Assembly (NCBI RefSeq): GCF_024295805.1
Contig: NZ_JANCLX010000001.1
Location: 124,001-188,000, forward strand
Direction of reading: 5' to 3'
DNA from: Streptomyces cucumeris
GTDB lineage: Bacteria; Actinomycetota; Actinomycetes; Streptomycetales; Streptomycetaceae
DNA length: 64,000 nucleotides
This document shows positions 54,726-61,806 of the stretch, in pieces (within the stretch, counting starts at the first letter, position 1; each line of letters starts with the position of its first letter). The notes beneath the pieces are model-generated. The model worked only from the letters and a program-made list of their open reading frames with translations, did no database searches and was not told the origin of the DNA. The translations under genes and the position numbers were made by a program.

Positions 54726-54896
54726 TCAGGCGACGGCGCTGACCTCCACGCCATGCTCGGCAGCCAGCCGACGGAGGTCCTCCAGCTCCGCCTGCTCCAC
54801 ATCGGCGAGGAACTCGTCGCCCGTCTCACGGGCGCGGGTGAGGTCGGACTGGGTGGTCTCTATACGCTGCAGAATGCCTGCGGTGAACGCGTCCAT
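54726..54896 (-). CDS. 56-residue conserved small protein
   Basis: The protein starts MDAFTAGILQRIETTQSDLTR at ATG 54896 with GAGGGGG upstream. It is entirely helical, rich in Glu/Ala/Leu/Arg with heptad-like spacing (ETGDEFLADVEQAELEDLRRLAAEHGVEV), so a short coiled coil is likely. No family is recognised. It diverges from cutR. Confidence 0.72.
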   Translation of the reverse strand: MDAFTAGILQRIETTQSDLTRARETGDEFLADVEQAELEDLRRLAAEHGVEVSAVA

Positions 54897-55245
54897 GGTG
54901 CGCCCCCTCGTCGTGGGTCGGTGGCACGGGGGTGTGCCGACGGCGGGGCGATCACGTGCGTAGTCCCTGCGGATGACAGCAAGATCGTGGGATGCCAAAA
55001 GACAGGGCGTGATCGCGGGTGTGCAGTCGTCCTCCCCACCCCGTTGTGAGCGGAAACCTCCGGCGCGAAAAGAATCTGAATTCCCTGTTCCGGCGCTTCC
55101 GTCCCGCGCCGGTGGCGGTGCCGTGGTCCCCCCGCTCCCTCTTACCGCCGGTTTATGCGACTTCGAGGCAGGATGGAGGGCGCCGAACGCTGATCTGGTT
55201 TGGCGAGATCACGCCCGCTGTGGCCATGACGGAAGGACTAACGAC
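54897..55245. other. 349-bp divergent region upstream of cutR
   Basis: No gene is supported; one frame is open into cutR but lacks coding character. The region carries the promoters of cutRS and the 56-residue gene. I could not single out a reliable -35/-10 pair or a CutR box. Confidence 0.5.
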
Positions 55246-55899
55246 GTGCGTGTACTCGTCGTCGAGGACGAGCAGCTGCTCGCCGACGCGGTGGCCACCG
55301 GTCTGCGCCGCGAGGCCATGGCCGTCGACGTCGTGTATGACGGAGCGGCCGCCCTGGAGCGCATCGCCGTCAACGACTACGACGTCGTCGTCCTCGACCG
55401 GGACCTGCCCCTCGTCCACGGCGACGACGTCTGCCGCAAGCTGGTCGAGCTGGGGATGCCCACCCGGGTGCTGATGCTCACCGCCTCCGGCGACGTCAGC
55501 GACCGCGTCGAGGGCCTGGAGATCGGCGCCGACGACTACCTGCCCAAGCCCTTCGCCTTCAGCGAGCTGATCGCGCGGGTGCGGGCGCTGGGCCGCCGCA
55601 CCACCGTCGCCCTGCCGCCGGTGCTGGAGCGCGCCGGGATCAAGCTGGACCCCAACCGGCGTGAGGTGTTCCGCAACGGCAAGGAGATCCAGCTCGCGCC
55701 GAAGGAGTTCGCGGTGCTGGAGGTGCTGATGCGCAGCGAGGGCGCCGTGGTCTCCGCCGAGCAGCTGCTGGAGAAGGCGTGGGACGAGAACACCGACCCC
55801 TTCACCAACGTCGTCCGGGTGACCGTGATGACGCTGCGCCGCAAGCTGGGTGAGCCCGCGGTGATCGTCACCGTTCCCGGCTCCGGTTACCGGATCTGA
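55246..55899 (+). CDS. cutR: Response regulator CutR (OmpR family)
   Basis: 217 residues from the GTG at 55246 (GGAAGGA upstream), the length I recall for Streptomyces CutR. The receiver has VLVVEDEQLLADAVATGL, phospho-acceptor Asp in VVVLDRDLPLVHGD, Thr in MLTASGD, and Lys in YLPKPFAFSEL. The OmpR winged helix shows LDPNRREVFRNGKEIQLAPKEFAVLEVLMRSEGAVVS and VRVTVMTLRRKLGEPAVI, ending VPGSGYRI. CutR, first described in S. lividans in connection with copper-dependent tyrosinase, is now linked to secretion stress. The kinase gene follows after 6 nt. Confidence 0.94.
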   Translation: MRVLVVEDEQLLADAVATGLRREAMAVDVVYDGAAALERIAVNDYDVVVLDRDLPLVHGDDVCRKLVELGMPTRVLMLTASGDVSDRVEGLEIGADDYLPKPFAFSELIARVRALGRRTTVALPPVLERAGIKLDPNRREVFRNGKEIQLAPKEFAVLEVLMRSEGAVVSAEQLLEKAWDENTDPFTNVVRVTVMTLRRKLGEPAVIVTVPGSGYRI

Positions 55900-55905
55900 C
55901 CGGGC

Positions 55906-57141
55906 ATGGCGACGACCCCGCTCCCGCCCGCAGCGCCACCGAAACCCAGCTGGGACCCGCCGCACGGCTCGCAGCCCAACCCCTGGCTGCGCCCGACCAT
56001 CCGGATACGGCTCACCCTGCTCTACGGCGGGATGTTCCTGATCGCCGGTGTGGTGCTGCTGACGATCATCTATCTGCTGGCGGCCGACGCGATCCGCCGC
56101 GGCAGTGAGTTCCCGCTGGAGATCGTGCGGATCGACTACAAGCCGACCGACACCTGTCACCTCCCCAGCCAGGGCAACAACGACGCGTTCAACCGCGCGG
56201 TGGCCCAGTGCATGAAGCAGCAGCGCAACTTCGCCCTGGACGGGCTGCTGCGGCGCTCGCTGATCGCGCTCCTGGGGCTGGCCGTGGTCGCCTTCGCGTT
56301 CGGCTACGCCATGGCCGGGCGGGTGCTCTCGCCGCTGGGCCGGATCACCCGGACCGCGCGCCAGGTGGCGGGCTCGGACCTGTCCCGCCGGATCGAGCTC
56401 GACGGCCCGGACGACGAGCTGAAGGAGCTGGCCGACACCTTCGACGAGATGCTGGAGCGGCTGGACCGCGCGTTCACCGCCCAGCAGCGGTTCGTCGCCA
56501 ACGCCTCGCACGAGCTGCGCACCCCGCTGGCGATCAACCGCACCCTGCTGGAGGTCCACCTCTCCGATCCGCAGGCGTCCCCGGAGCTGGTCCAGCTGGG
56601 CAAGACCCTGCTGGCCACCAATGAGCGCAGCGAACAGCTGGTGGAGGGACTGCTGCTGCTCGCCCGCAGCGACAACGAGATCGTCGACCGCAAACCGGTG
56701 GACCTGGCCGAGGTGGCCTCCCAGGCGATGGACCAGGTCCGGACCGAGGCGGACGCCAAGGGCCTGGAGCTGCGCGGCCGGCGGGAGCCCGCGGTGGTCC
56801 AGGGCAACGGTGTGCTGCTGGAGCGGATCGCGCTGAACCTGGTACAGAACGCGGTGCGGTACAACGTGGCGGAGGGCGGCTGGGTGCAGGTGACCACCGG
56901 CGTCGAGCAGGGCCAGGCGGTGCTGGTGGTGGAGAACACCGGTCCGGTGGTCCCCGCCTACGAGCTGGACAACATCTTCGAGCCCTTCCGGCGGCTGCGT
57001 ACCGAGCGCACCGGCAGCGACAAGGGCGTCGGCCTCGGTCTTTCGATCGCGCGCTCCGTGGCGCGCGCCCACGGCGGCAGGATCGCCGCGGAGCCCCGGG
57101 AAGGAGGCGGCCTTGTCATGCGGGTGGTGCTGCCGCTCTGA
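55906..57141 (+). CDS. cutS: Sensor histidine kinase CutS
   Basis: 411 residues. Two membrane helices (LTLLYGGMFLIAGVVLLTIIYLLA, about 36-59, and LIALLGLAVVAFAFGYAMAG, near 118-137) flank a short extracellular sensor of about 57 residues that contains exactly two cysteines, Cys84 and Cys102. This pair is conserved in CutS and fits a redox or disulfide-sensing role in secretion stress. A HAMP domain, the HisKA box FVANASHELRTPLAINRTLLE and the ATPase domain (NLVQNAVRYN, ENTGPVVP, KGVGLGLSIARSVARAHGG) follow. It is co-transcribed with cutR. Confidence 0.94.
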   Translation: MATTPLPPAAPPKPSWDPPHGSQPNPWLRPTIRIRLTLLYGGMFLIAGVVLLTIIYLLAADAIRRGSEFPLEIVRIDYKPTDTCHLPSQGNNDAFNRAVAQCMKQQRNFALDGLLRRSLIALLGLAVVAFAFGYAMAGRVLSPLGRITRTARQVAGSDLSRRIELDGPDDELKELADTFDEMLERLDRAFTAQQRFVANASHELRTPLAINRTLLEVHLSDPQASPELVQLGKTLLATNERSEQLVEGLLLLARSDNEIVDRKPVDLAEVASQAMDQVRTEADAKGLELRGRREPAVVQGNGVLLERIALNLVQNAVRYNVAEGGWVQVTTGVEQGQAVLVVENTGPVVPAYELDNIFEPFRRLRTERTGSDKGVGLGLSIARSVARAHGGRIAAEPREGGGLVMRVVLPL

Positions 57142-57558
57142 GCGGGCAGACGGGCCGGGAAACGGAAGCTGCGGTACCGTCGGGGAGGTGTTCGCTTTGG
57201 GCGGAATTTTCGTGATCCGACCCACACCTGTATGGTGTGTGATCGATCACATGGGCGATTTTCGGTCCATATACTCTGCGTGATCGTCACGGTTGACGGA
57301 AAGCCGGGAAAATCCGGGTTTTCGGGGGCCGTGATCACGGGAAGTACACGTCATGGCGCATGCGAGTGCGACAGTCGGACCGTGTACGGTCCCGATGGCC
57401 ATCCAACCCGATCACCTCTTCAGGGGTGCGGTTGGGTGTCGATTGAGTAACAGACCTTGATGTGAGGCAAAATCTCCGCCTCGGGTCGGGCACAAGTCCG
57501 GCCTCTCACGCGTTACGTGCGCTGGAGACACCGCAGACACCCAGAGGGGGAGAGGGAC
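57142..57558. promoter_or_regulatory. 417-bp intergenic region with repeated GTGATC palindromes, upstream of DUF4193
   Basis: There is no gene. Three palindromes share a GTGATC core: TGTGATCGATCACA (57238-57251, perfect), CGTGATCGTCACG (57279-57291, odd centre) and CCGTGATCACGG (57329-57340, perfect). A further half-site CGTGATCC lies at 57211. The spacing between palindromes is about 40 and 50 bp. The region is AT-richer and is the probable promoter of the DUF4193 gene. The regulator is not identified; the 14-bp site resembles a CRP/FNR-type half-site pair with 4-bp spacing. Confidence 0.6.
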
Positions 57559-57861
57559 ATGGCAACGGACTACGACACCCCACGCAAGACCGACGATGAT
57601 GTCAACGAGGACAGCATCGAGGAACTCAAGGCCAGGCGGAACGACAAGTCCGCGTCGACCGTCGACGTGGATGAGTTCGAGCAGGCCGAGGGCCTGGAGC
57701 TGCCCGGCGCGGACCTCTCCAACGAGGAGCTGTCCGTGCGGGTGCTGCCCCGCCAGGCGGACGAGTTCACCTGCATGACCTGCTTCCTCGTGCACCACCG
57801 CAGCCAGCTGGCCAACGAGACCAAGAACGGCCAGCCGATCTGCCGCGACTGCGCGGCCTGA
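57559..57861 (+). CDS. DUF4193 zinc-ribbon protein
   Basis: 100 residues from ATG 57559 with GGGGAGAGGG upstream. It begins MATDYDTPRKTDDDVNEDSI and ends with a C-x2-C...C-x2-C zinc ribbon (FTCMTCFLVHHRSQLA and PICRDCAA). The family is DUF4193, near-universal in actinobacteria; from memory its mycobacterial member also lies close to dut and an inositol monophosphatase gene. Function is unknown. A long promoter region with repeated palindromes precedes it, implying strong or complex regulation. Confidence 0.93.
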   Translation: MATDYDTPRKTDDDVNEDSIEELKARRNDKSASTVDVDEFEQAEGLELPGADLSNEELSVRVLPRQADEFTCMTCFLVHHRSQLANETKNGQPICRDCAA

Positions 57862-57896
57862 GCCACGGCGCAGGCGTGGACGCGGAGCACGGCGGC

Positions 57897-58583
57897 GTGA
57901 CCCAGGTGCACCCCGAGCGGGGCCGGACGGCCTCGCTCGCGAGCGCCCTGGGCCGTGGTGTCCGCAGAGGCGGTGAGCGTGCGAGAGCGGGGGTTTACGC
58001 GGTCGCCGACCGGATCATCGCGAACGCTCCACGGATCCCGGTCCGGGACCTGGAGACGCTGCGCAGGCAGTTCCCCGGCCTCGGCCCGGAGGAGATCGCG
58101 GACAAGCTGGTGGCGGGTGCCGCGCACGGCACCTCCACCGTGGGCGCGGGCGTCGGCGCAGCGGCCATGCTGCCCGCCCCGCCCGCCATGCCCACCGAAC
58201 TGGCCGCCGAGATCATCGGCGTGGCCACCATCGAGATCAAGCTCATCGCCGAGCTGCACGAGGTCTACGGACTGCGGGCGCCCGGCGGCGTGCGCCAGCG
58301 CGCCACCGCCTATCTCGGGGCGTGGGCCCAGGAGCGTGGCATCGACGTCACCGTCCCGGCCACCGTCAACGCCGCGCTGGGCGTCCAGATGAAGCGCGAG
58401 CTGCGCCAGCAGGTGCTCAGGCGCAGCTTCCGGAACCTGCCGGTGCTGGCCCCCTTCATGGTGGGCGCGGCCATCGGGGCCGCCATGAACCGGCGGGACA
58501 CCAGGAAGCTGGCCCGCAAGGTCCGCAAGGACCTGCGCACCAAGCAGACCCCCTGGAGCGATCTGGTCCCCCTGGCCGAATGA
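57897..58583 (+). CDS. Conserved protein, possibly EcsC-like
   Basis: 228 residues from a GTG at 57897 (GGAG 9 nt upstream); GTG 57876 is an alternative. Two hydrophobic helices (TVGAGVGAAAMLPAPPAMPTELAAEIIGVATIEIKLIAEL and FMVGAAIGAAMN) resemble the EcsC family of peripheral or membrane-associated proteins, but I hold this only moderately. The C-terminus is basic (RRDTRKLARKVRKDLRTK). It is 35 nt after DUF4193. A MITE-like element lies 32 nt beyond its stop. Confidence 0.7.
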   Translation: MTQVHPERGRTASLASALGRGVRRGGERARAGVYAVADRIIANAPRIPVRDLETLRRQFPGLGPEEIADKLVAGAAHGTSTVGAGVGAAAMLPAPPAMPTELAAEIIGVATIEIKLIAELHEVYGLRAPGGVRQRATAYLGAWAQERGIDVTVPATVNAALGVQMKRELRQQVLRRSFRNLPVLAPFMVGAAIGAAMNRRDTRKLARKVRKDLRTKQTPWSDLVPLAE

Positions 58584-58615
58584 GCCGCCGGGGCACGGCC
58601 CCGGCCGGGCAGTGT

Positions 58616-58784
58616 CTAGGCCCTGTCCTGCCGATCTCCGTGGGCCCGCGACGCCTGGCACCGCACCTCGCCGCGTTGTCGGGATCATCCGAGTACGCCC
58701 AGTACAAGGACGACCCTCCGCCTTGCGAGCTACGGCACCAGACGCCGCGGCCTGATCCACGAAGATCGACAGGACAGGACCTAG
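58616..58784. mobile_element. 169-bp MITE-like element with 28-bp terminal inverted repeats
   Basis: The ends 58616-58643 and 58757-58784 are inverted copies matching at 25 of 28 positions (CTAGGYCCTGTCCTGYCGAT then CTYCGTGG); all three differences are C/T. The outermost 4 bp are CTAG on both sides, which could be a target duplication or part of the ends. The 113-bp interior has no gene and contains no transposase. The right end overlaps the last codon of the DUF3093 gene and supplies its TAG stop. Confidence 0.85.
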
Positions 58785-59233
58785 GCGGCGTCCGAGCGCA
58801 CCGCGGCCAGCGCGGCCGCGAGCGCCCGGGGATCCCGGGTCGACAGGTACACGTACGGCGTCGGGTCCTGCGGATCGGTGACCTCCACCCGCAGTGCGGT
58901 GGGGATGTAGCTGCGCAGCAGCATGAACGCCCGGGGATCGGCCTTGTAGGTGCGCCAGGCGACCGCCTCGTCGGCGTCCAGCGCCTCGGCGGTCCCGAGG
59001 GCCGACACCGGGATCCTCGCGTCTCCCGCGACCAGTGAGCCCGCCACCACCCGTACTCGCGCCGAGCCGTACGTGCTGACCCCGACGGCGGCCAGCGCCG
59101 CGCCGCCGATCAGGCCGCCGAGCATCGGCAGGGTGCCGAACGGCAGCATGATCAGCCCCATGGCCACCCCGGTCATCAGGGCGATGAACCACCAGGAACG
59201 GGGCGCGGTGAGGCGTTCGTCGTAAGGCTGCAT
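58781..59233 (-). CDS. DUF3093 family membrane protein
   Basis: 150 residues from ATG 59233. Two membrane helices near the N-terminus (SWWFIALMTGVAMGLIMLPFG and MLGGLIGGAALAAVGVSTYG) precede a small beta-rich cytosolic domain (VRVVAGSLVAGDARIPVSALGTAEALDADEAVAWRTYKADPRAFMLLRSYIPTALRVEVTDPQDPTPYVYLSTRDPRALAAALAA-type sequence), typical of DUF3093. Function is unknown. Its TAG stop lies inside the right terminal repeat of the MITE-like element, so the insertion may have replaced the native C-terminus by a few residues. It diverges from the thioesterase gene. Confidence 0.88.
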   Translation of the reverse strand: MQPYDERLTAPRSWWFIALMTGVAMGLIMLPFGTLPMLGGLIGGAALAAVGVSTYGSARVRVVAGSLVAGDARIPVSALGTAEALDADEAVAWRTYKADPRAFMLLRSYIPTALRVEVTDPQDPTPYVYLSTRDPRALAAALAAVRSDAA

Positions 59234-59292
59234 GCCTATCAGCTTGGCATGGCCGCCGAACCGGGCTGTCCGCGCGGGTAAGGTCAGCCGTT

Positions 59293-59874
59293 GTGAGTGG
59301 AACAACGACAGCGCTGAGGCCGCCGGAAGGCGCCAGGGCACCCGTACGCCACCCCGACGCCCCGGCGTCCGGTGAGCTCCTCGAGGTCCACAACGACCAG
59401 TGTTTCGGCTGCGGCGACCAAGTGGACGGTCTGCGCCTCCGGGCCCGCGCCGGCGAGGGCGTCGGCGTCACCGCCGAGTTCGAGGTGCGCCCGGCCCACC
59501 AGGGCGCGCCGGGCCTGGCCCACGGCGGGCTGCTGAGCGCGGCGCTGGACGAGACGCTGGGGGCGCTCAACTGGATGCAGCGGGTGATCTCGGTGACCGG
59601 GCGGCTGGAGACGGACTTCGTCCGCCCCGTCCCGGTCGGCACGGTGCTGTACCTGGAGGCACGGGTGACCGCCGTGCACGGGCGGAAGATCTACTGCGCG
59701 GCCACCGGCCGGATCGGTGCCCCCGACGGCCCCGTCGCCGTCCGCGCGGAGGCCCTCTTCATAGAGGTGCGGGTGGAGCACTTCATCGAGAACGGACGGG
59801 CGGAGGAGATCGACGCCGTGCTGGCCGACCCCGACCAGGCCAAGCTGGCGCGCGTGGGCGAGGTGAACGCGTGA
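59293..59874 (+). CDS. PaaI-type hotdog-fold thioesterase
   Basis: 193 residues from a GTG. The hotdog core is recognisable: NDQCFGCGDQVDGLRLRA, then APGLAHGGLLSAALDETLGALNW with the catalytic HGG and the following acidic residue, then GRLETDFVRPVPVGTVLYLEARV. Such enzymes hydrolyse acyl-CoA thioesters. A 40-residue C-terminal extension ends at the dUTPase start, which overlaps by 4 nt (GTGA). The physiological substrate is unknown. Confidence 0.9.
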   Translation: MSGTTTALRPPEGARAPVRHPDAPASGELLEVHNDQCFGCGDQVDGLRLRARAGEGVGVTAEFEVRPAHQGAPGLAHGGLLSAALDETLGALNWMQRVISVTGRLETDFVRPVPVGTVLYLEARVTAVHGRKIYCAATGRIGAPDGPVAVRAEALFIEVRVEHFIENGRAEEIDAVLADPDQAKLARVGEVNA

Positions 59875-60386
59875 GCACCGAACCGCTCGAGGTGCGGATC
59901 CGCCGGGTCGACCCCGAGGTGCCGCTGCCCGGATACGCCCACCCCGGCGACGCGGGCGCGGATCTCGTGACCACACAGGCCGCGGAGCTCGCCCCGGGGG
60001 AGCGCGCGGTCCTGCCCACCGGGGTGTCCATCGCGCTCCCCGAGGGGTACGCCGCCTTCGTGCATCCGAGGTCCGGACTGGCCGCCCGCTGTGGCATCGC
60101 CATGGTGAATGCCCCGGGGACCATCGATGCCGGGTACCGTGGAGAGATCAAGGTGATCGTGGTCAATCTCGATCCGCGCGAGAGCGTGCGGTTCGAGCGC
60201 TACGACCGGATCGCCCAATTGGTCGTCCAGCAGGTCGAGAAGGTGCGCTTCCACGAGGTGGCGGAGCTTCCCGGGTCGGCGCGGGCCGAAGGGGGCTTCG
60301 GGTCCACCGGCGGTCACGCCGCCGTGGACGGCACACAGGGTGGGAATGGATACGCTTCGGTCGGTTCCGACCGGGAAGGACGATGA
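59871..60386 (+). CDS. dut: dUTP diphosphatase (dUTPase)
   Basis: 171 residues from the GTG at 59871. Trimeric dUTPases hydrolyse dUTP to dUMP and keep uracil out of DNA. All five motifs are present: HPGDAGADLVT, HPRSGLAARCGI, NAPGTIDAGYRGEIKVIVVNLD, RIAQLVVQQVE, and the flexible C-terminal ARAEGGFGSTGGH. A 25-residue variable tail follows. It is coupled to the thioesterase by overlap and is followed by DUF3710 after one nucleotide. Confidence 0.96.
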   Translation: MSTEPLEVRIRRVDPEVPLPGYAHPGDAGADLVTTQAAELAPGERAVLPTGVSIALPEGYAAFVHPRSGLAARCGIAMVNAPGTIDAGYRGEIKVIVVNLDPRESVRFERYDRIAQLVVQQVEKVRFHEVAELPGSARAEGGFGSTGGHAAVDGTQGGNGYASVGSDREGR

Positions 60387-60387
60387 C

Positions 60388-61164
60388 GTGTTCGGACGTC
60401 GCCGCAAGCACAGCGAGGAGGACGTCGAGTCGCTCGACGTGGCCTCCGAGGAGTTGGCCGAGGACGCGGAGGACGCGGAGGACTCCTCCGAGGCGGTGGA
60501 GGCCGCCCGGGTGAGCCTGCCGCCCGCGCCGCGCCCCGACGGCCCGTGGGACGTTTCCGAGGTGCGTGAGCCCGGCGAGGGCCGGGTGGACCTGGGCGGC
60601 ATGTTCGTCCCCGGTGTCGAGGGCATGGAGCTGCGGGTGGAGGTCGCGGGGGACGCGATCGTCGCCGCCACCGTGGTGCTGCGGGACAGCGCCGTGCAGC
60701 TCCAGGCGTTCGCCGCGCCCAAGAAGGAAGGCATCTGGGGCGAGGTCCGCGACGAGATCGCCACCGGGATCACCCAGCAGGGTGGCGTGGTGGACGAGGT
60801 CGAGGGACCGCTCGGCTGGGAGCTGCGCGCCCAGGTGCCGGTGCAGCTGCCGGACGGGAAGAACGGCGTGCAGGTGGTCCGCTTCATCGGTGTCGACGGA
60901 CCGCGCTGGTTCCTGCGCGGAGTGATCTCCGGACAGGGCGCGGTGCAGCCCGAGACCGGCAGCCTGCTGGAAGCGATCTTCCAGGACACGGTGGTGGTGC
61001 GTGGCGAGGGCCCGATGGCCCCCCGCGATCCGATCGTGCTCAAGCTGCCGAACGACGCGCAGATGGTCCCCGACGGGGTGCAGCAGGACGAGGCGCAGGG
61101 CTCGCGGTTCGCGGGCGGGGCCGACCGTCTCCAGCGCGGCCCGGAGATCAGCGAGGTGCGCTGA
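60388..61164 (+). CDS. DUF3710 family protein
   Basis: 258 residues from the GTG at 60388, with GGGAAGGA upstream inside the dut 3' end. It starts FGRRRKHSEED and runs into a Glu/Asp/Ala-rich acidic segment, then the DUF3710 domain (GPWDVSEVREPGEGRVDLGGMFVPGVEGMELRVEV, QLQAFAAPKKEGIWGEVRDEIA, RWFLRGVISGQGA). The dut-DUF3710 pairing is common in actinobacteria. Function is unknown. A strong terminator follows. Confidence 0.92.
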   Translation: MFGRRRKHSEEDVESLDVASEELAEDAEDAEDSSEAVEAARVSLPPAPRPDGPWDVSEVREPGEGRVDLGGMFVPGVEGMELRVEVAGDAIVAATVVLRDSAVQLQAFAAPKKEGIWGEVRDEIATGITQQGGVVDEVEGPLGWELRAQVPVQLPDGKNGVQVVRFIGVDGPRWFLRGVISGQGAVQPETGSLLEAIFQDTVVVRGEGPMAPRDPIVLKLPNDAQMVPDGVQQDEAQGSRFAGGADRLQRGPEISEVR

Positions 61165-61211
61165 GCCTCCCGCCGCGTACCGTCTCCCGGACCATCCGGA
61201 GAAGGCCAGGT

Positions 61212-61248
61212 CCGAAGGGGCCCGGGGCATTGCCCCGGGCCCCTTCGG
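61212..61248 (+). terminator. Terminator of the dut-DUF3710 operon
   Basis: 18-bp arms (CCGAAGGGGCCCGGGGCA and complement) around a single base, followed by CATTTTCC. One of the strongest hairpins in the window. Confidence 0.88.
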
Positions 61249-61626
61249 CATTTTCCCGGGGGGACGTTGAACACCGGCGCCCCACGGCCCGTACTCCTGG
61301 GTGACCGGGCGCGCACGTCGCGCTCATCGACTCCCGCCAGGGCGTGACCGCCCCCTCCGGTCTCGGCGCCTTGGCGGGCCGCTCGCTCGGATCAGGCCGG
61401 GCCCTTGGCGTAAGGCATGGCCTGATGTGGGCGTTCACGGGTGGGCCGTACTCTTCTCTGCGGAGTACGGCCCACCGCTTTTCGCAGGTGGGGGCGGTCG
61501 GCGTCAGGGATGCGTCAAAAGCGCGCCAATGGCCGTAAGGGAGCCGTCAACGGGTGTCGTCGGATGCCCTGGGCGGGGTTTTGCTCTAGGAGTCCGTTCG
61601 TAATCCGAGCCTCCTAGGAGCCCACG
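61249..61626. other. 378-bp region upstream of the kdp operon
   Basis: No gene is supported. A 14-bp perfect stem (61440-61453 with 61463-61476, 9-nt loop) followed by GCTTTT looks like a terminator or attenuator in the presumed kdp leader. A second, smaller inverted repeat (CTAGGAG 61586-61592 / CTCCTAG 61611-61617) overlaps the Shine-Dalgarno AGGAG of the first micro-ORF. I see no c-di-AMP riboswitch core here. Confidence 0.55.
61440..61476 (+). terminator. Hairpin in the kdp leader region
   Basis: GGTGGGCCGTACTC (61440-61453) pairs perfectly with 61463-61476; a GCTTTT run follows. It lies about 150 nt before the first kdp micro-ORF and could act as an attenuator if transcription starts upstream. 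Confidence 0.6.
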
Positions 61627-61710
61627 ATGGCCGATCTGGCCTTCGTCGTCGCCACGATCGCGGTGTTCGCGGTGGTGGCCGTCGTCGCCAGAGGGGTGAC
61701 GAAGCTGTGA
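61627..61710 (+). CDS. 27-residue single-helix membrane micro-protein upstream of kdpF
   Basis: MADLAFVVAT followed by a run of Ala/Val/Ile/Phe and a basic end (VARGVTKL). It has a well-placed AGGAG (61616-61620) before the ATG, and its stop overlaps the kdpF start by 4 nt. One transmembrane helix fills almost the whole peptide. It is not KdpF, which is the next gene, but resembles it in size and design. Coding is supported by the ribosome site, coupling and hydrophobicity; the function is unknown. Confidence 0.72.
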   Translation: MADLAFVVATIAVFAVVAVVARGVTKL

Positions 61711-61796
61711 CCACCGAGAACATCGTCGGCCTGGTCGTGGCTGTCGCCCTGCTGGGGTATCTGGTCCTCGCGCTGATCTTCCCGGAGAGGTTCTGA
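61707..61796 (+). CDS. kdpF: KdpF subunit of the potassium-transporting ATPase
   Basis: 29 residues, the same length as E. coli KdpF: a polar MTTENIVGL start, a hydrophobic helix ([16 protein letters not shown]) and the conserved PERF C-terminus. KdpF stabilises the KdpFABC complex in the membrane. The GTG overlaps the stop of the preceding micro-ORF, and kdpA begins 10 nt later. Confidence 0.92.
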   Translation: MTTENIVGLVVAVALLGYLVLALIFPERF

Positions 61797-61806
61797 GGTC
61801 CCGCAC

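Noticed and set aside
57238..57251. Assignment of TGTGATCGATCACA to the regulator Crp or Rex
   Set aside because: Spacing between half-sites (4 bp) is 2 bp shorter than the TGTGA-N6-TCACA class, so I left the regulator open.
61249..61626. A c-di-AMP riboswitch before kdp
   Set aside because: None of the conserved blocks seen at 36798-36950 occur here; only simple hairpins are present.
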